From positions 22,179 through 86,178 of the forward strand of contig NZ_JACJRE010000036.1 in NCBI RefSeq assembly GCF_014697075.1: DNA of 64,000 nt, given 5' to 3'. Under the pieces are notes generated by a model. That model was not told the origin of the DNA and made no database searches. It saw nothing but the letters and a program-made list of their open reading frames with translations. The position numbers were made by a program, and so were the translations under genes. Source of the DNA: Tolypothrix sp. FACHB-123. GTDB lineage: Bacteria > Cyanobacteriota > Cyanobacteriia > Cyanobacteriales > Nostocaceae. Shown piece by piece: positions 53,829 to 61,825 of the stretch (positions within the stretch are counted from its first letter, which is position 1; each line of letters opens with the position of its first letter).

Positions 53829-53988
53829 AGTACAAATAAATCCTGTACCCCACTCCAGAAATACTTGTACCCCAATGAGAAAACACTAGAACCTCTACCC
53901 AAAAGAAATTTTTTAAAGTCTGGAAATGCTTACAAAATATGACTTACAAAAATTGAGTACAAGCTTAATAAATCCAATAAATTCTATC
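53829..53988 (+). promoter_or_regulatory. nifB promoter module homologous to the nifP promoter
   Basis: GTACCCC at 53844-53850, GTACCCC at 53866-53872 and GAACCTC at 53888-53894 are spaced exactly 22 bp, two turns of DNA. The core ttgagtacaag...ccaataaattc lies at 53952-53983. The same arrangement, in the same orientation to the gene, precedes nifP. In filamentous cyanobacteria nifB is switched on by CnfR through cis elements upstream (established in other species), which makes this the best candidate site. Confidence 0.62.
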
Positions 53989-54357
53989 CTAGATACCAGC
54001 CAAGCGATCGCCAAAATGGCTGCTATAAATCATATATCGCCAATCACTTAACGCTTCTAAACAAAAGCGAAAAGTGAGTGGAGGGATGAGATAGCACCAT
54101 GCCTCTGTGAATAGAAGTCGCGGCTTTCAGTACGCACAAATTCTACCCACGACCCAAACGTTGACACACACCAGCCGAAAATCAAGGATTGTAAGCCTGC
54201 CCTACTCTAATATTTGATGTTATCATCAGCATCACCCCGCAACAGAGTAAGTTCCTGCGAGTAACGAGTAGAAACCGCGACTTCAATTCCTAGGCATCAA
54301 GAGTAGCAACGGCATCTCTCACAGTGGCAGCCAGTCCACCGACCCTTGCGAAATTCA
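53989..54357 (+). promoter_or_regulatory. Long nifB leader with possible folded RNA
   Basis: If transcription starts near the core, the nifB message has a leader of about 350 nt. gaagtcgcgg (54114-54123) and ccgcgacttc (54275-54284) are complementary and could close a large stem. No ribosome site stands close to the ATG at 54358. A regulatory leader is possible but unproven. Confidence 0.4.
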
Positions 54358-55806
54358 ATGACACCACCGTCTACAGGACTCCTCACCTCCTCCAATCAGG
54401 AACCCACCACTACCCAAGCCAAATCAGGTGGTTGCGGATGCGACAGCAAAAGCAGCGCCACCGTAGAAATGGACGAAAAGCTCAAGGAACGCATTGCCAA
54501 GCATCCCTGTTATAGCGAAGACGCACACCACCACTACGCAAGAATGCACGTTGCAGTTGCACCCGCCTGTAACATTCAATGCAACTATTGCAACCGAAAA
54601 TATGACTGTGCTAACGAAAGCCGCCCTGGAGTGGTTAGCGAGTTACTCACCCCAGAAGAAGCAGCCCACAAAGTATTGGTGATTGCAGGTAAAATTCCCC
54701 AAATGACAGTCTTGGGAATTGCTGGCCCTGGTGATCCGTTGGCGAATCCAGAAAAAACTTTTCGCACCTTTGAGCTAATTGCAGATAAAGCGCCAGATAT
54801 TAAACTGTGCTTATCAACCAATGGTTTGATGCTGACCGAATATGTCGATCGCATTAAACAACTCAATATAGATCACGTTACTATTACCCTTAACACAATT
54901 GACCCGGAAATCGGCGCACAGATTTATTCTTGGGTTCACTACAAGCGCAAGCGTTATAAAGGCGTTGAGGGAGCGAGAATTCTGCTAGAAAAGCAGATGG
55001 AAGGATTACAAGCCCTCAAAGAAGCCGATATCTTGTGTAAAGTCAACTCGGTAATGATTCCGGGAATTAACGACCAGCATTTGGTAGAAGTAAATAAATT
55101 CATTCGTGAAAACGGTGCATTCCTGCACAACATCATGCCGTTGATTTCTGCACCAGAACACGGCACACACTTCGGTTTAACCGGTCAGCGCGGCCCCAGT
55201 ACCAAAGAACTCAAAGAAGTTCAAGATCAGTGTGCTGGTAACATGAAAATGATGCGCCACTGTCGTCAATGCCGAGCCGATGCTGTAGGATTGTTAGGAG
55301 AAGACCGCAGCCAAGAATTTACCAAAGATAAATTCCTGGAAATGGCTCCCGAATATAATTTGGAACAACGCCAAGAAGTTCACGAAGGTATTGAGAAATT
55401 TAAACAAGAAATAAAAGCCGCCAAAGAAAAGGCGCTAGCTGGCAAGAAATTTGCTAACAATCCCAAAATCCTGGTTGCTGTTGCAACTAAAGGTAGTGGA
55501 TTAGTTAACCAACACTTCGGTCATGCCAAAGAATTCCAGGTTTACGAAGTGGATGGTCAAGAAGTACGCTTTATCAGTCACCGCAAAATAGACCACTATT
55601 GCCAAGGTGGATTTGGAGAAGAAGCCACTCTAGACAATATTATTAAAGCGATCGCAGATTGCAAAGCGGTTTTAGTCTCCAAAATTGGGAACTGTCCCAA
55701 AGAAGAATTGCACAAAGCTGGCATACAGACTGTTGAAGCTTACGACGTAATTGAAAAAGTTGCTTTGGAATATTACGAGCAATATGTCGAAAGCTTAGAG
55801 AAATAG
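54358..55806 (+). CDS. nifB: Nitrogenase cofactor biosynthesis protein NifB, 482 aa
   Basis: A radical SAM enzyme that builds NifB-co, the 8Fe-9S-C precursor of FeMo-co. The SAM cluster motif is CNIQCNYC (about residues 73-80) and the partner cysteines follow ([17 protein letters not shown]). The C-terminal NifX-like domain (about 375-482, [20 protein letters not shown]) is present. ATG 54358 begins the [10 protein letters not shown] sequence; upstream in-frame codons are not needed. Followed by fdxN. Confidence 0.96.
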   Translation: MTPPSTGLLTSSNQEPTTTQAKSGGCGCDSKSSATVEMDEKLKERIAKHPCYSEDAHHHYARMHVAVAPACNIQCNYCNRKYDCANESRPGVVSELLTPEEAAHKVLVIAGKIPQMTVLGIAGPGDPLANPEKTFRTFELIADKAPDIKLCLSTNGLMLTEYVDRIKQLNIDHVTITLNTIDPEIGAQIYSWVHYKRKRYKGVEGARILLEKQMEGLQALKEADILCKVNSVMIPGINDQHLVEVNKFIRENGAFLHNIMPLISAPEHGTHFGLTGQRGPSTKELKEVQDQCAGNMKMMRHCRQCRADAVGLLGEDRSQEFTKDKFLEMAPEYNLEQRQEVHEGIEKFKQEIKAAKEKALAGKKFANNPKILVAVATKGSGLVNQHFGHAKEFQVYEVDGQEVRFISHRKIDHYCQGGFGEEATLDNIIKAIADCKAVLVSKIGNCPKEELHKAGIQTVEAYDVIEKVALEYYEQYVESLEK

Positions 55807-55912
55807 GGACTAGGGGCTAGGGACTAGGGGCTAGGGACTAGAGACTAGGAAAATTATACCCAATGCCCAATACCCCATGCCCAATGCCCCATGCCCAATC
55901 CCCCATAAGGAG
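55807..55912. repeat. Repeats between nifB and fdxN (CTAGGGA and GCCCAAT types)
   Basis: gggactaggggctaggg-type heptamers followed by caatgcccaataccccatgc units fill the spacer. Heptamer runs of the same families occur at 9.0, 33.1 and 35.9 kb. Confidence 0.85.
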
Positions 55913-55919
55913 AATAATC

Positions 55920-56216
55920 ATGGCTTACAAAATTACTGGCCAATGTATTTCCTGTGATTTATGTCTTTCTGTATGTCCCACTGGTGCAATCAAAATAGTC
56001 GATGGTAATCGCTGGATTGACCCCGAACTTTGCACAAACTGCGTCGGTAGTATACATACAGTACCTCAATGTAAAGCTGGTTGTCCCACTTGTGATGGTT
56101 GCGTTCAGCAGCCGACAGATTATTGGGAAGGTTGGTTTGCTAACTACAACCGCGTTTTAGCGAAGTTAACTAATAAAGAAGATTATTGGGAACGTTGGTT
56201 TAACTGTTATTCTTAG
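55920..56216 (+). CDS. fdxN: FdxN, 2[4Fe-4S]-type ferredoxin of the nif operon, probably interrupted (98 aa)
   Basis: ATG 55920 has aaggag 7 nt upstream. The cluster motif CISCDLCLSVCP (about residues 8-19), LCTNC, then QCKAGCPTCDGC is intact. The frame ends with DYWERWFNCYS, TAG. From memory, Nostoc sp. PCC 7120 FdxN is 116 residues and continues past this point; the last codons here lie on a TATTC pentamer (56208-56212), the core recombined by XisF in that strain. The C-terminus is thus likely lost to an inserted element, to be restored by excision. nifS, the normal next gene, is absent downstream. Confidence 0.85.
   Translation: MAYKITGQCISCDLCLSVCPTGAIKIVDGNRWIDPELCTNCVGSIHTVPQCKAGCPTCDGCVQQPTDYWEGWFANYNRVLAKLTNKEDYWERWFNCYS
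56208..56212. other. Candidate recombination core TATTC of an fdxN-type element
   Basis: In Nostoc sp. PCC 7120 the fdxN element is excised between TATTC direct repeats lying inside fdxN (established). Here TATTC sits three bases before the stop codon of fdxN, where the coding homology ends. The partner copy must be outside the window. Confidence 0.5.
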
Positions 56217-56475
56217 AAGCTTCCACTATCAAATTAAAAAGATGCGTTAAGGACAGCCCATCGCAAACAAATGGCTACTCAACAATAAATGAAAATTGTA
56301 ACTATTAGCTTACTGAAAAATGAATTTAATGCCAAAATGACGACTTGAATACTCATACCGCCCATAAATTCTTGTATAACTAAACTGGTTAGCTGACACT
56401 CACGGTACAAAAATATCTTGCTACATGACAACTGAAAGTGCAAATATAAGAACTAGGAATTTCAAAGAGGTAATT

Positions 56476-56760
56476 ATGGTTCCGCTGGAATGGGTTGTCA
56501 TGCTGGCGTGGAACAAAGAGTGTGGCGAAACTCTAAAATTATTGCGCGGTAAAAGGTCTAGGCGCGAAATTGCAGATGCTGTTTCTCAGCAAGGTGTTGA
56601 ATGCTCACAAGAGTACATCAGAAAACTGGAAAACGGTGAAGCCGCCTCCGTTTCCACGAAAATTATCACTACAATTGCTAAAACCCTTGATGTTGAGTTG
56701 ATTGAAATAATTTATGACTTGCGTGTTGAAGTCACAACAATAGTTTGTACTAAGAGTTGA
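56476..56760 (+). CDS. XRE-like helix-turn-helix protein, 94 aa
   Basis: ATG 56476 has agagg 6 nt upstream; a longer frame from 56425 is unsupported. A lambda-repressor-type HTH covers about residues 14-75 (TLKLLRGKRSRREIADAVSQ, YIRKLENGEAASVSTKII). Possibly a regulator of the putative element. It is the first gene after the fdxN break. Target unknown. Confidence 0.75.
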   Translation: MVPLEWVVMLAWNKECGETLKLLRGKRSRREIADAVSQQGVECSQEYIRKLENGEAASVSTKIITTIAKTLDVELIEIIYDLRVEVTTIVCTKS

Positions 56761-56870
56761 TTTTTGTACTCTGAGTTGTTATTTTAGATAATGTCAAAGT
56801 GAAAGGCGATCGCTTAGAGCCTGGAAAACTTATGCGATCGCCTTTTAATCCTTTAACAGGAAATACCATT

Positions 56871-57542
56871 ATGACTCAAACCATCTATAGCTATCAACAG
56901 CTGCAATACAAATCCATAGCTCGACTCAAGCAAATCTACAATGACATCATCTGCACAGTTGAGGTACTTGACAAGCGGTGCAAGGATGTCTGGATTAATG
57001 CGATCGCTGAGTATCAAGCTAGCAGGATTCAGACAGTGGTTGACACTACCCTTGACGAACAACCCACGGATGAAGCTATTGCCTCGCAACTGATAACAGT
57101 AGCAATCAACTTCTACCACCATGAAGTCTACGTAGGTAAAAAACTCATAGCTTACATGGTCTACGATAATGACGAATTTGTTATGCAACCTTGGTTGGTT
57201 ATGGTTAACGGCAAAGAGATTTTCCGCGCCACTACATCTGCCAAATGCTTGCGCTACATTCAATGGCATTACCATGACGGCACACTCAACCCATTCGACC
57301 AAATTGAACTGGCTGAAGTCCCAGAAGTCCCGACAATTATGAAAATTTCTTTTTACGAGCAAGAAGCATTTGTTGGTGAGCAACTGATAGCTAGGATTAG
57401 CTACGATTATGGAAATTACGAAAATCTATACTGGCGGGTGATAATTAACGCTAAAGAGATTTTTCGAGACATTAGCCCAGCCAGATGTCACAGTTACATT
57501 AAACAAATCTACCAGCAAGGTAAACTCCCATTACAAGAGTAG
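56871..57542 (+). CDS. Unidentified protein with two ~60-aa internal repeats, 223 aa
   Basis: ATG 56871 with acagga upstream; an earlier frame from 56799 crosses a HIP1 pair and is less likely. Residues about 85-145 (FYHHEVYVGKKLIAYMVYDN ... GKEIFRATTSAKCLRYIQ) repeat at about 165-223 (FYEQEAFVGEQLIARISYDY ... AKEIFRDISPARCHSYIK). No family recognised. Typical of accessory cyanobacterial DNA. Confidence 0.6.
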   Translation: MTQTIYSYQQLQYKSIARLKQIYNDIICTVEVLDKRCKDVWINAIAEYQASRIQTVVDTTLDEQPTDEAIASQLITVAINFYHHEVYVGKKLIAYMVYDNDEFVMQPWLVMVNGKEIFRATTSAKCLRYIQWHYHDGTLNPFDQIELAEVPEVPTIMKISFYEQEAFVGEQLIARISYDYGNYENLYWRVIINAKEIFRDISPARCHSYIKQIYQQGKLPLQE

Positions 57543-57790
57543 TTATACCTAGAAAAACATTTGCTATCAAAGAGCTACTCTTTGCCCACGACTGATACAT
57601 ATCTGCAATACTTGAACTCTTACCCCTAGAGAATAGCGATCGCTTCTTTCGCATGAGGCGCAAGTTCAGTAATTGGTAACAGTCTCAAACTCACTGTGAG
57701 CAGCAATTTCTATTACTGCTCACTCCTACATGCATTTTTTCAAAAGTGATATTGCGTCAACTAAGTTTCACGTTGGCAAGGAGGTAAAGG

Positions 57791-58798
57791 ATGAGTGTTA
57801 TTGTCTCATCGAACAAAACATCTGTGCTTGTTATATTGCGACGAGAGTATCTAGAAATTACTGGTAACTTCTGTGCTGCCAAGTTGATTGAGTATTTCAG
57901 ACATTGGACAAAGTGGAAGCTGAAAAATCATCGCACTCCTTGGGTTTATCAACCACTCAAGAAAATCTATGCTGATCTTATGGGTGAACATAGCTTACAT
58001 GTTATTCGGAGTGCGATCGCCTTACTGGAGGAGATGGGTATTATCGAAAAGCAGAAAAATCCAGGTAATGGGCAGGATAGAACTTGGCAGTATAAATTAC
58101 ACCATGATGTACTTAATCAGCTATTGGAACATCGCAAGGGCAAAACTGAATCTTCCAAATTCACTGTAGAATCACATCTTAGATCAGATCCTGAAACTTC
58201 TAAACCACAACAACATGCTGTTGAGGAAAAAAAGCATGAAAACGTGGAAGAAGAGGTTTTATCACCCCAACCCGATATTTGTGATTACGCCCAGGAGTCA
58301 GTTCGCCAAGCTGCACAACCACAGCAAACCCAGATTACTCACTTGGCTGATGAATTAGAACAAGATGACTCAACTGACGAGATAGATCCTGATGAAGACA
58401 TATTTTCCGCGCCGGAAGTTAAAGTCGATTCAAGTATGGATAAGCCCAGCAAGCGCGAGATTGCAGAGATATGTACTGAGTTGCGACGACTGCGGATTAA
58501 CCCTGAACCTTGTTTGGGAGTGGTGAAGAAATATTGGGGGAATGTCGCTGGTGCGATCGCTCGTGTAAAAGAAGCAATTCACGAGGAATGGTGCGATAAT
58601 CCCACTGGATTATTTATCAATAGCTGCAAGAGTGGGGCTAAGGCGAAAAATACGGTGACATCAGATGTGAGTGCTTGGTTTGAGTGGGCGAGGAAGCAGA
58701 GGATTGTGCTAGCGATGTCGGGTGGAGTGGTTTATACGTCGGATGGCGATGCGGTGGAAGTTGGGGAGATGATGCAGCGCTTTCCGGTTGTGGAGTAA
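57791..58798 (+). CDS. Winged-helix-type accessory protein, 335 aa (function unknown)
   Basis: ATG 57791 has a near-perfect ribosome site (aaggaggt). Residues about 20-110 look like a winged helix (LIEYFRHWTKWKLKNHRTPW, HSLHVIRSAIALLEEMGIIE, WQYKLHHDVL), as in phage and plasmid replication-module proteins. A long acidic, low-complexity linker (about 115-215) joins it to a helical C-terminus (EICTELRRLRINPEPCLGVV, ...). Function not known. It is followed in frame by a xisI remnant. Confidence 0.6.
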   Translation: MSVIVSSNKTSVLVILRREYLEITGNFCAAKLIEYFRHWTKWKLKNHRTPWVYQPLKKIYADLMGEHSLHVIRSAIALLEEMGIIEKQKNPGNGQDRTWQYKLHHDVLNQLLEHRKGKTESSKFTVESHLRSDPETSKPQQHAVEEKKHENVEEEVLSPQPDICDYAQESVRQAAQPQQTQITHLADELEQDDSTDEIDPDEDIFSAPEVKVDSSMDKPSKREIAEICTELRRLRINPEPCLGVVKKYWGNVAGAIARVKEAIHEEWCDNPTGLFINSCKSGAKAKNTVTSDVSAWFEWARKQRIVLAMSGGVVYTSDGDAVEVGEMMQRFPVVE

Positions 58799-58807
58799 AG
58801 TAAAAAG

Positions 58808-58906
58808 ATTGATGATTTCATCACTTTGGGCGTACCAAAAAAAGATATTGTGCTAGGTTTTCATCCTCCTTTCATGCGGGAGATGAGTGACTATGCTGTG
58901 GGCTAA
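58808..58906 (+). pseudogene. 3' remnant of a xisI gene
   Basis: Reads IDDFITLGVPKKDIVLGFHP then PFMREMSDYAVG and stop. This is the family ending of XisI, as in the intact gene nearby (ELVEAGVPKQDIVLAFKAPY). Only the last ~32 codons remain, in the same frame as the gene that ends at 58798 and right after its stop. Confidence 0.75.
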
Positions 58907-59012
58907 AAGTAGAAGAATTAAAAAGGCGATCGCTTGATGAACTAAGTAGGGCGATCGCGCTTTGGTCAAAATGGATTTAATGATAGATTTGCGATCGCTT
59001 GATGGATAAGTT

Positions 59013-59342
59013 TCAACTAGCAGCAAAGTCAGTAAATTTTCTTTTATATGGGGCTTTAAAAGCCAAAACTATATCTTGTTTAGGAACTCCAGCTTCTACT
59101 AATTCATTAGCTACTCCGATTTCCGTTCCATCGCGTTCGATCCAAATTTTGCCATCTTTAATTTCTACGTAAATAATACAACCAAATATTCGCGTTAGGT
59201 CTTGCCAACCAATATTTATAACTTGATAGCGATCACGCTCAGTGTCAAATAACAATTTGACTTCTGTCTGGTTATTTGAGGGATTTTTAGCGTGATTTTC
59301 CAGAATTTTTTGGACTATTTCTGGATAATTTAGTCTCTCCAT
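59013..59342 (-). CDS. xisI: XisI family protein (fdxN element excision controlling factor), 109 aa
   Basis: XisI matches the family over its full length: RYQVINIGW, IYVEIKDGKIWIERDGTEIG, VANELVEAGVPKQDIVLAFK. In Nostoc sp. PCC 7120 XisH and XisI are needed with XisF for excision of the fdxN element; however, xisH/xisI copies are scattered widely in cyanobacteria, so presence alone does not prove such a role. Overlaps xisH by 13 nt. Confidence 0.9.
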   Translation of the reverse strand: MERLNYPEIVQKILENHAKNPSNNQTEVKLLFDTERDRYQVINIGWQDLTRIFGCIIYVEIKDGKIWIERDGTEIGVANELVEAGVPKQDIVLAFKAPYKRKFTDFAAS

Positions 59343-59746
59343 ATAACAATCTCCTCTCGCTCTGGATCAAAAATTAGTAATTTAACTTGATATTCCCCAA
59401 TTATTCTTTGAATAAACTTCCGACTAAAAAACTCATTATAAACATCTACTGGAACGGCTAAATACAAAATCCGCTCTGGTTCTGTCAACCTCAATGCTGA
59501 ACGGTAGTTTAGACATTGACCAAGAGCTAGGTGAAATTCAGTTACGTCTGAGGCTCCTAAAAAAGATTTTATCTCTACTGCTATTTTTTTACCAGTTTTT
59601 TCAGCAGCCAAAATTCTCTCTGCTGTTAGGTCTATGTAAAAATCAATATCCTCAACTTGAATAAATAGATGCTCGTCAGTAATTGTCCATTTATCTTTTT
59701 CGAGGGCTGTTTTAACTGTATTATGAAATATATCTTTAGCTGGCAT
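59330..59746 (-). CDS. xisH: XisH family protein (fdxN element excision controlling factor), 138 aa
   Basis: XisH has an endonuclease-like PD-(D/E)XK fold: MPAKDIFHNTVKTALEKDKW, DFYIDLTAERILAAEKTGKK (catalytic region) and IAVEIKSFLGASDVTEFHLA (E-x-K). Full length, with the ATG at 59746. Lies 2.8-3.5 kb past the fdxN break and is transcribed toward it. Partner of xisI. Confidence 0.9.
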   Translation of the reverse strand: MPAKDIFHNTVKTALEKDKWTITDEHLFIQVEDIDFYIDLTAERILAAEKTGKKIAVEIKSFLGASDVTEFHLALGQCLNYRSALRLTEPERILYLAVPVDVYNEFFSRKFIQRIIGEYQVKLLIFDPEREEIVIWRD

Positions 59747-60229
59747 ACATATATTAAATATATTTAACCAATACTCATATTATAAGGCGATCACTCTCTG
59801 AAATAAGTAGGGCGATCGCAACTTGGTAGAAATTATTAATAATGTGCTACTGGTTTAACTTGCTGTTTAGTATCTTTGATAATTTTGACATCTGGCAGTG
59901 AAATCATATGGCGAGCAAAAAAATAGCCTGAAAAGCTTAGGGAATAAAGTTTATATCAAGTTATGATTAAAAAATATAGATCTACTTCTAAGTAAATCTC
60001 TATGTCTATATTGTTACTAATATTTTATCTTTCTAGGTTGTCTATGTCTCAGTATAGGCAAAAAATTTTACTCAGGGTTTACAATCCGCTCTATCTTGAT
60101 AGCTCCACCACATTACTATAGGAAAACCGCTAGAATATTTTTGCAGGCATGATATTTGGTTGATAGGACTCATTAGTTTTTTTGATACAACCTATCACCA
60201 CGCAGTTCACATCTTATCATTTACCAGTT
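59747..60229. other. Gene-free stretch with a possible gene tail
   Basis: AT-rich. At 59836-59960 the minus strand encodes GYFFARHMISLPDV then KIIKDTKQQVKPVAHY and a stop; it looks like the C-terminus of a lost gene but cannot be named. Nothing else seen. Confidence 0.35.
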
Positions 60230-60470
60230 TTAGCCACACTGAGTATTATAAACCTCATATTTATCTATGTAGCGATCACCTGTAAATTCTTACCAATTTC
60301 CCAATGCTGGGAATAGCTTCTGTCTCATCTAATTTTTCTTGTGTGGGAAATATCCACCGTTAATTCCTTGTCCATGAAAGTTAGGAATGCCATCAGCATC
60401 ACCACTTTTGAATAATACCTTGGTAATTTGGAATATACTTTATATTTTCTTCCAAATTTAACCTTGACAT
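60230..60470 (-). pseudogene. Decayed small gene with several frameshifts
   Basis: It starts at ATG 60470 with a canonical site (taggag, 8 nt upstream): MSRLNLEENIKYIPNYQGII. Coding then moves between frames: FKSGDADGIPNFHGQGINGG, then EKLDETEAIPSIGKLVRI, then EFTGDRYIDKYEVYNTQCG before TAA at 60230. Together about 80 residues look like one former small protein. No family known. Confidence 0.5.
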
Positions 60471-60545
60471 TTTGAATTCTCCTAAAGATATAATTGTGGG
60501 TACAATTAACAATTTAACAGCCAAAAATTAATTAAATATCAACCT

Positions 60546-60575
60546 AAGCCGGGGATGTGAATCACCGGCTTTTTT
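60546..60575 (+). terminator. Orphan Rho-independent terminator
   Basis: aagccgg / ccggctt stem with a 12-base loop and a T-run. It points rightward but no plus-strand gene precedes it within 1 kb, so it may end an unannotated RNA. Confidence 0.6.
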
Positions 60576-60770
60576 GGTAAGTCAACCAATATCCCAATCC
60601 ATGTAAAAATCATGAAAATTTCAATGTCATCAATATTAATAATAAGTATTTATGATGCTTTGAATTTAAGTTAAACATGGTTATTTGGCATTCTAACTCA
60701 GGATGTTGAACTTTTAAATTGGCAACAAATTGAGAATTGAAAAACTAAATTAATGAGAGGAATAATTATA

Positions 60771-61637
60771 ATGAATCAGACAAACTCTGTCTTACAGCAA
60801 GAAGAAATGATAGTAGGTACATACAATATAATCATCCGGCACTTAGATATAAAAGACAAAGAAAAGCCTAGCCAAAACGACTATATTCAAGCATTTAAGC
60901 TTTTACCGGATTTTGTTCTCAAGGGTAATGGAATTTTAATTTCTGACTTAAATGAAGGACATTTAGGAGTATTACTGTCTTCTCATCGAGATGCTTTTAA
61001 GGCTATACATAAGTGGTTAGTTTACTTTGATAGCGCTAATAATAATAGCTTTCCTATTGATCCCCCAGAACTGCCTTTTGATTGGGAGTTGGACTATGAA
61101 TCTCATGCTAAACAATCTTGGGCTTTCCTAAATCTCTGCAAAGAAATTCTCAACCACGACCAATTTGGATGGAAAGAGTCAATTAAAGATCTTTCTGCTG
61201 CTGAACTTTGGTTTAGCTGCGAATTTGAGAAATTGGAGAATACTTTTAAAATAACAGGAATTTTAGGGGAAAGTGATTGGAGAGGAAAACATTCTGATTG
61301 TGATGCAATGTCAAAACAAATTAGGGAAAACTTTGATTCTCTTCATTCACGAAGATTTGCAGACGCTTGTGACTTTCAGCCAAATCAAATTCAAAGTTGG
61401 GATTCTACAGATGAGGCGATCAGAGTACACGCTGAAAAAATTGCACAACAGGACTTTCAGTTTCGTTATATCTACTACAACTACATCAATATTCGGAAAC
61501 AAACTCTCAGAAGCATTCGTAATAATCCCAATCTACAGTTTGCTGCTTTAGGAGAAAATCGTCTTCTATCTGTCGGTGGGAAGGGTAAGCGAGGCAAAAG
61601 TCGAAAACCGACAAAGGGGTTTTGTAAACAAAAGTAA
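60771..61637 (+). CDS. Unidentified protein, 288 aa
   Basis: ATG 60771 has gagagg 9 nt upstream; the ATG at 60753 is part of that region and less likely. Soluble, slightly acidic, with a basic C-terminal tail (GGKGKRGKSRKPTKGF). Segments DYIQAFKLLPDFVLKGNGIL and DYESHAKQSWAFLNLCKEIL do not match a family I know. A strong terminator follows (61674-61712), so it is likely a real single-gene unit of the accessory block. Confidence 0.6.
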   Translation: MNQTNSVLQQEEMIVGTYNIIIRHLDIKDKEKPSQNDYIQAFKLLPDFVLKGNGILISDLNEGHLGVLLSSHRDAFKAIHKWLVYFDSANNNSFPIDPPELPFDWELDYESHAKQSWAFLNLCKEILNHDQFGWKESIKDLSAAELWFSCEFEKLENTFKITGILGESDWRGKHSDCDAMSKQIRENFDSLHSRRFADACDFQPNQIQSWDSTDEAIRVHAEKIAQQDFQFRYIYYNYINIRKQTLRSIRNNPNLQFAALGENRLLSVGGKGKRGKSRKPTKGFCKQK

Positions 61638-61673
61638 CAAGTTTCAAAAAAGATGCACAAAGGATGAAATTTA

Positions 61674-61712
61674 AAATCTGCTCTGACAAGCTAGTTTCAG
61701 AGCAGATTTTTT
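61674..61712 (+). terminator. Rho-independent terminator
   Basis: aaatctgctctga and tcagagcagattt form a 13-bp stem with a 10-base loop, followed by tttt. It ends the preceding plus-strand gene. Confidence 0.85.
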
Positions 61713-61825
61713 TAGGAGATGACATAAACGAGTAAATGATAGTTTTTATTTTCTAATTCCTATTTGTAATAAATGGACAAAATAAATTGCAAAGGAGTAG
61801 TTTAAAGCTGAAATAATCCCTTGAT

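Noticed and set aside
56853-57383. Minus-strand 176-aa frame
   Set aside because: Lies opposite the two-repeat protein, which has a start signal and internal repeats conserved at protein level.
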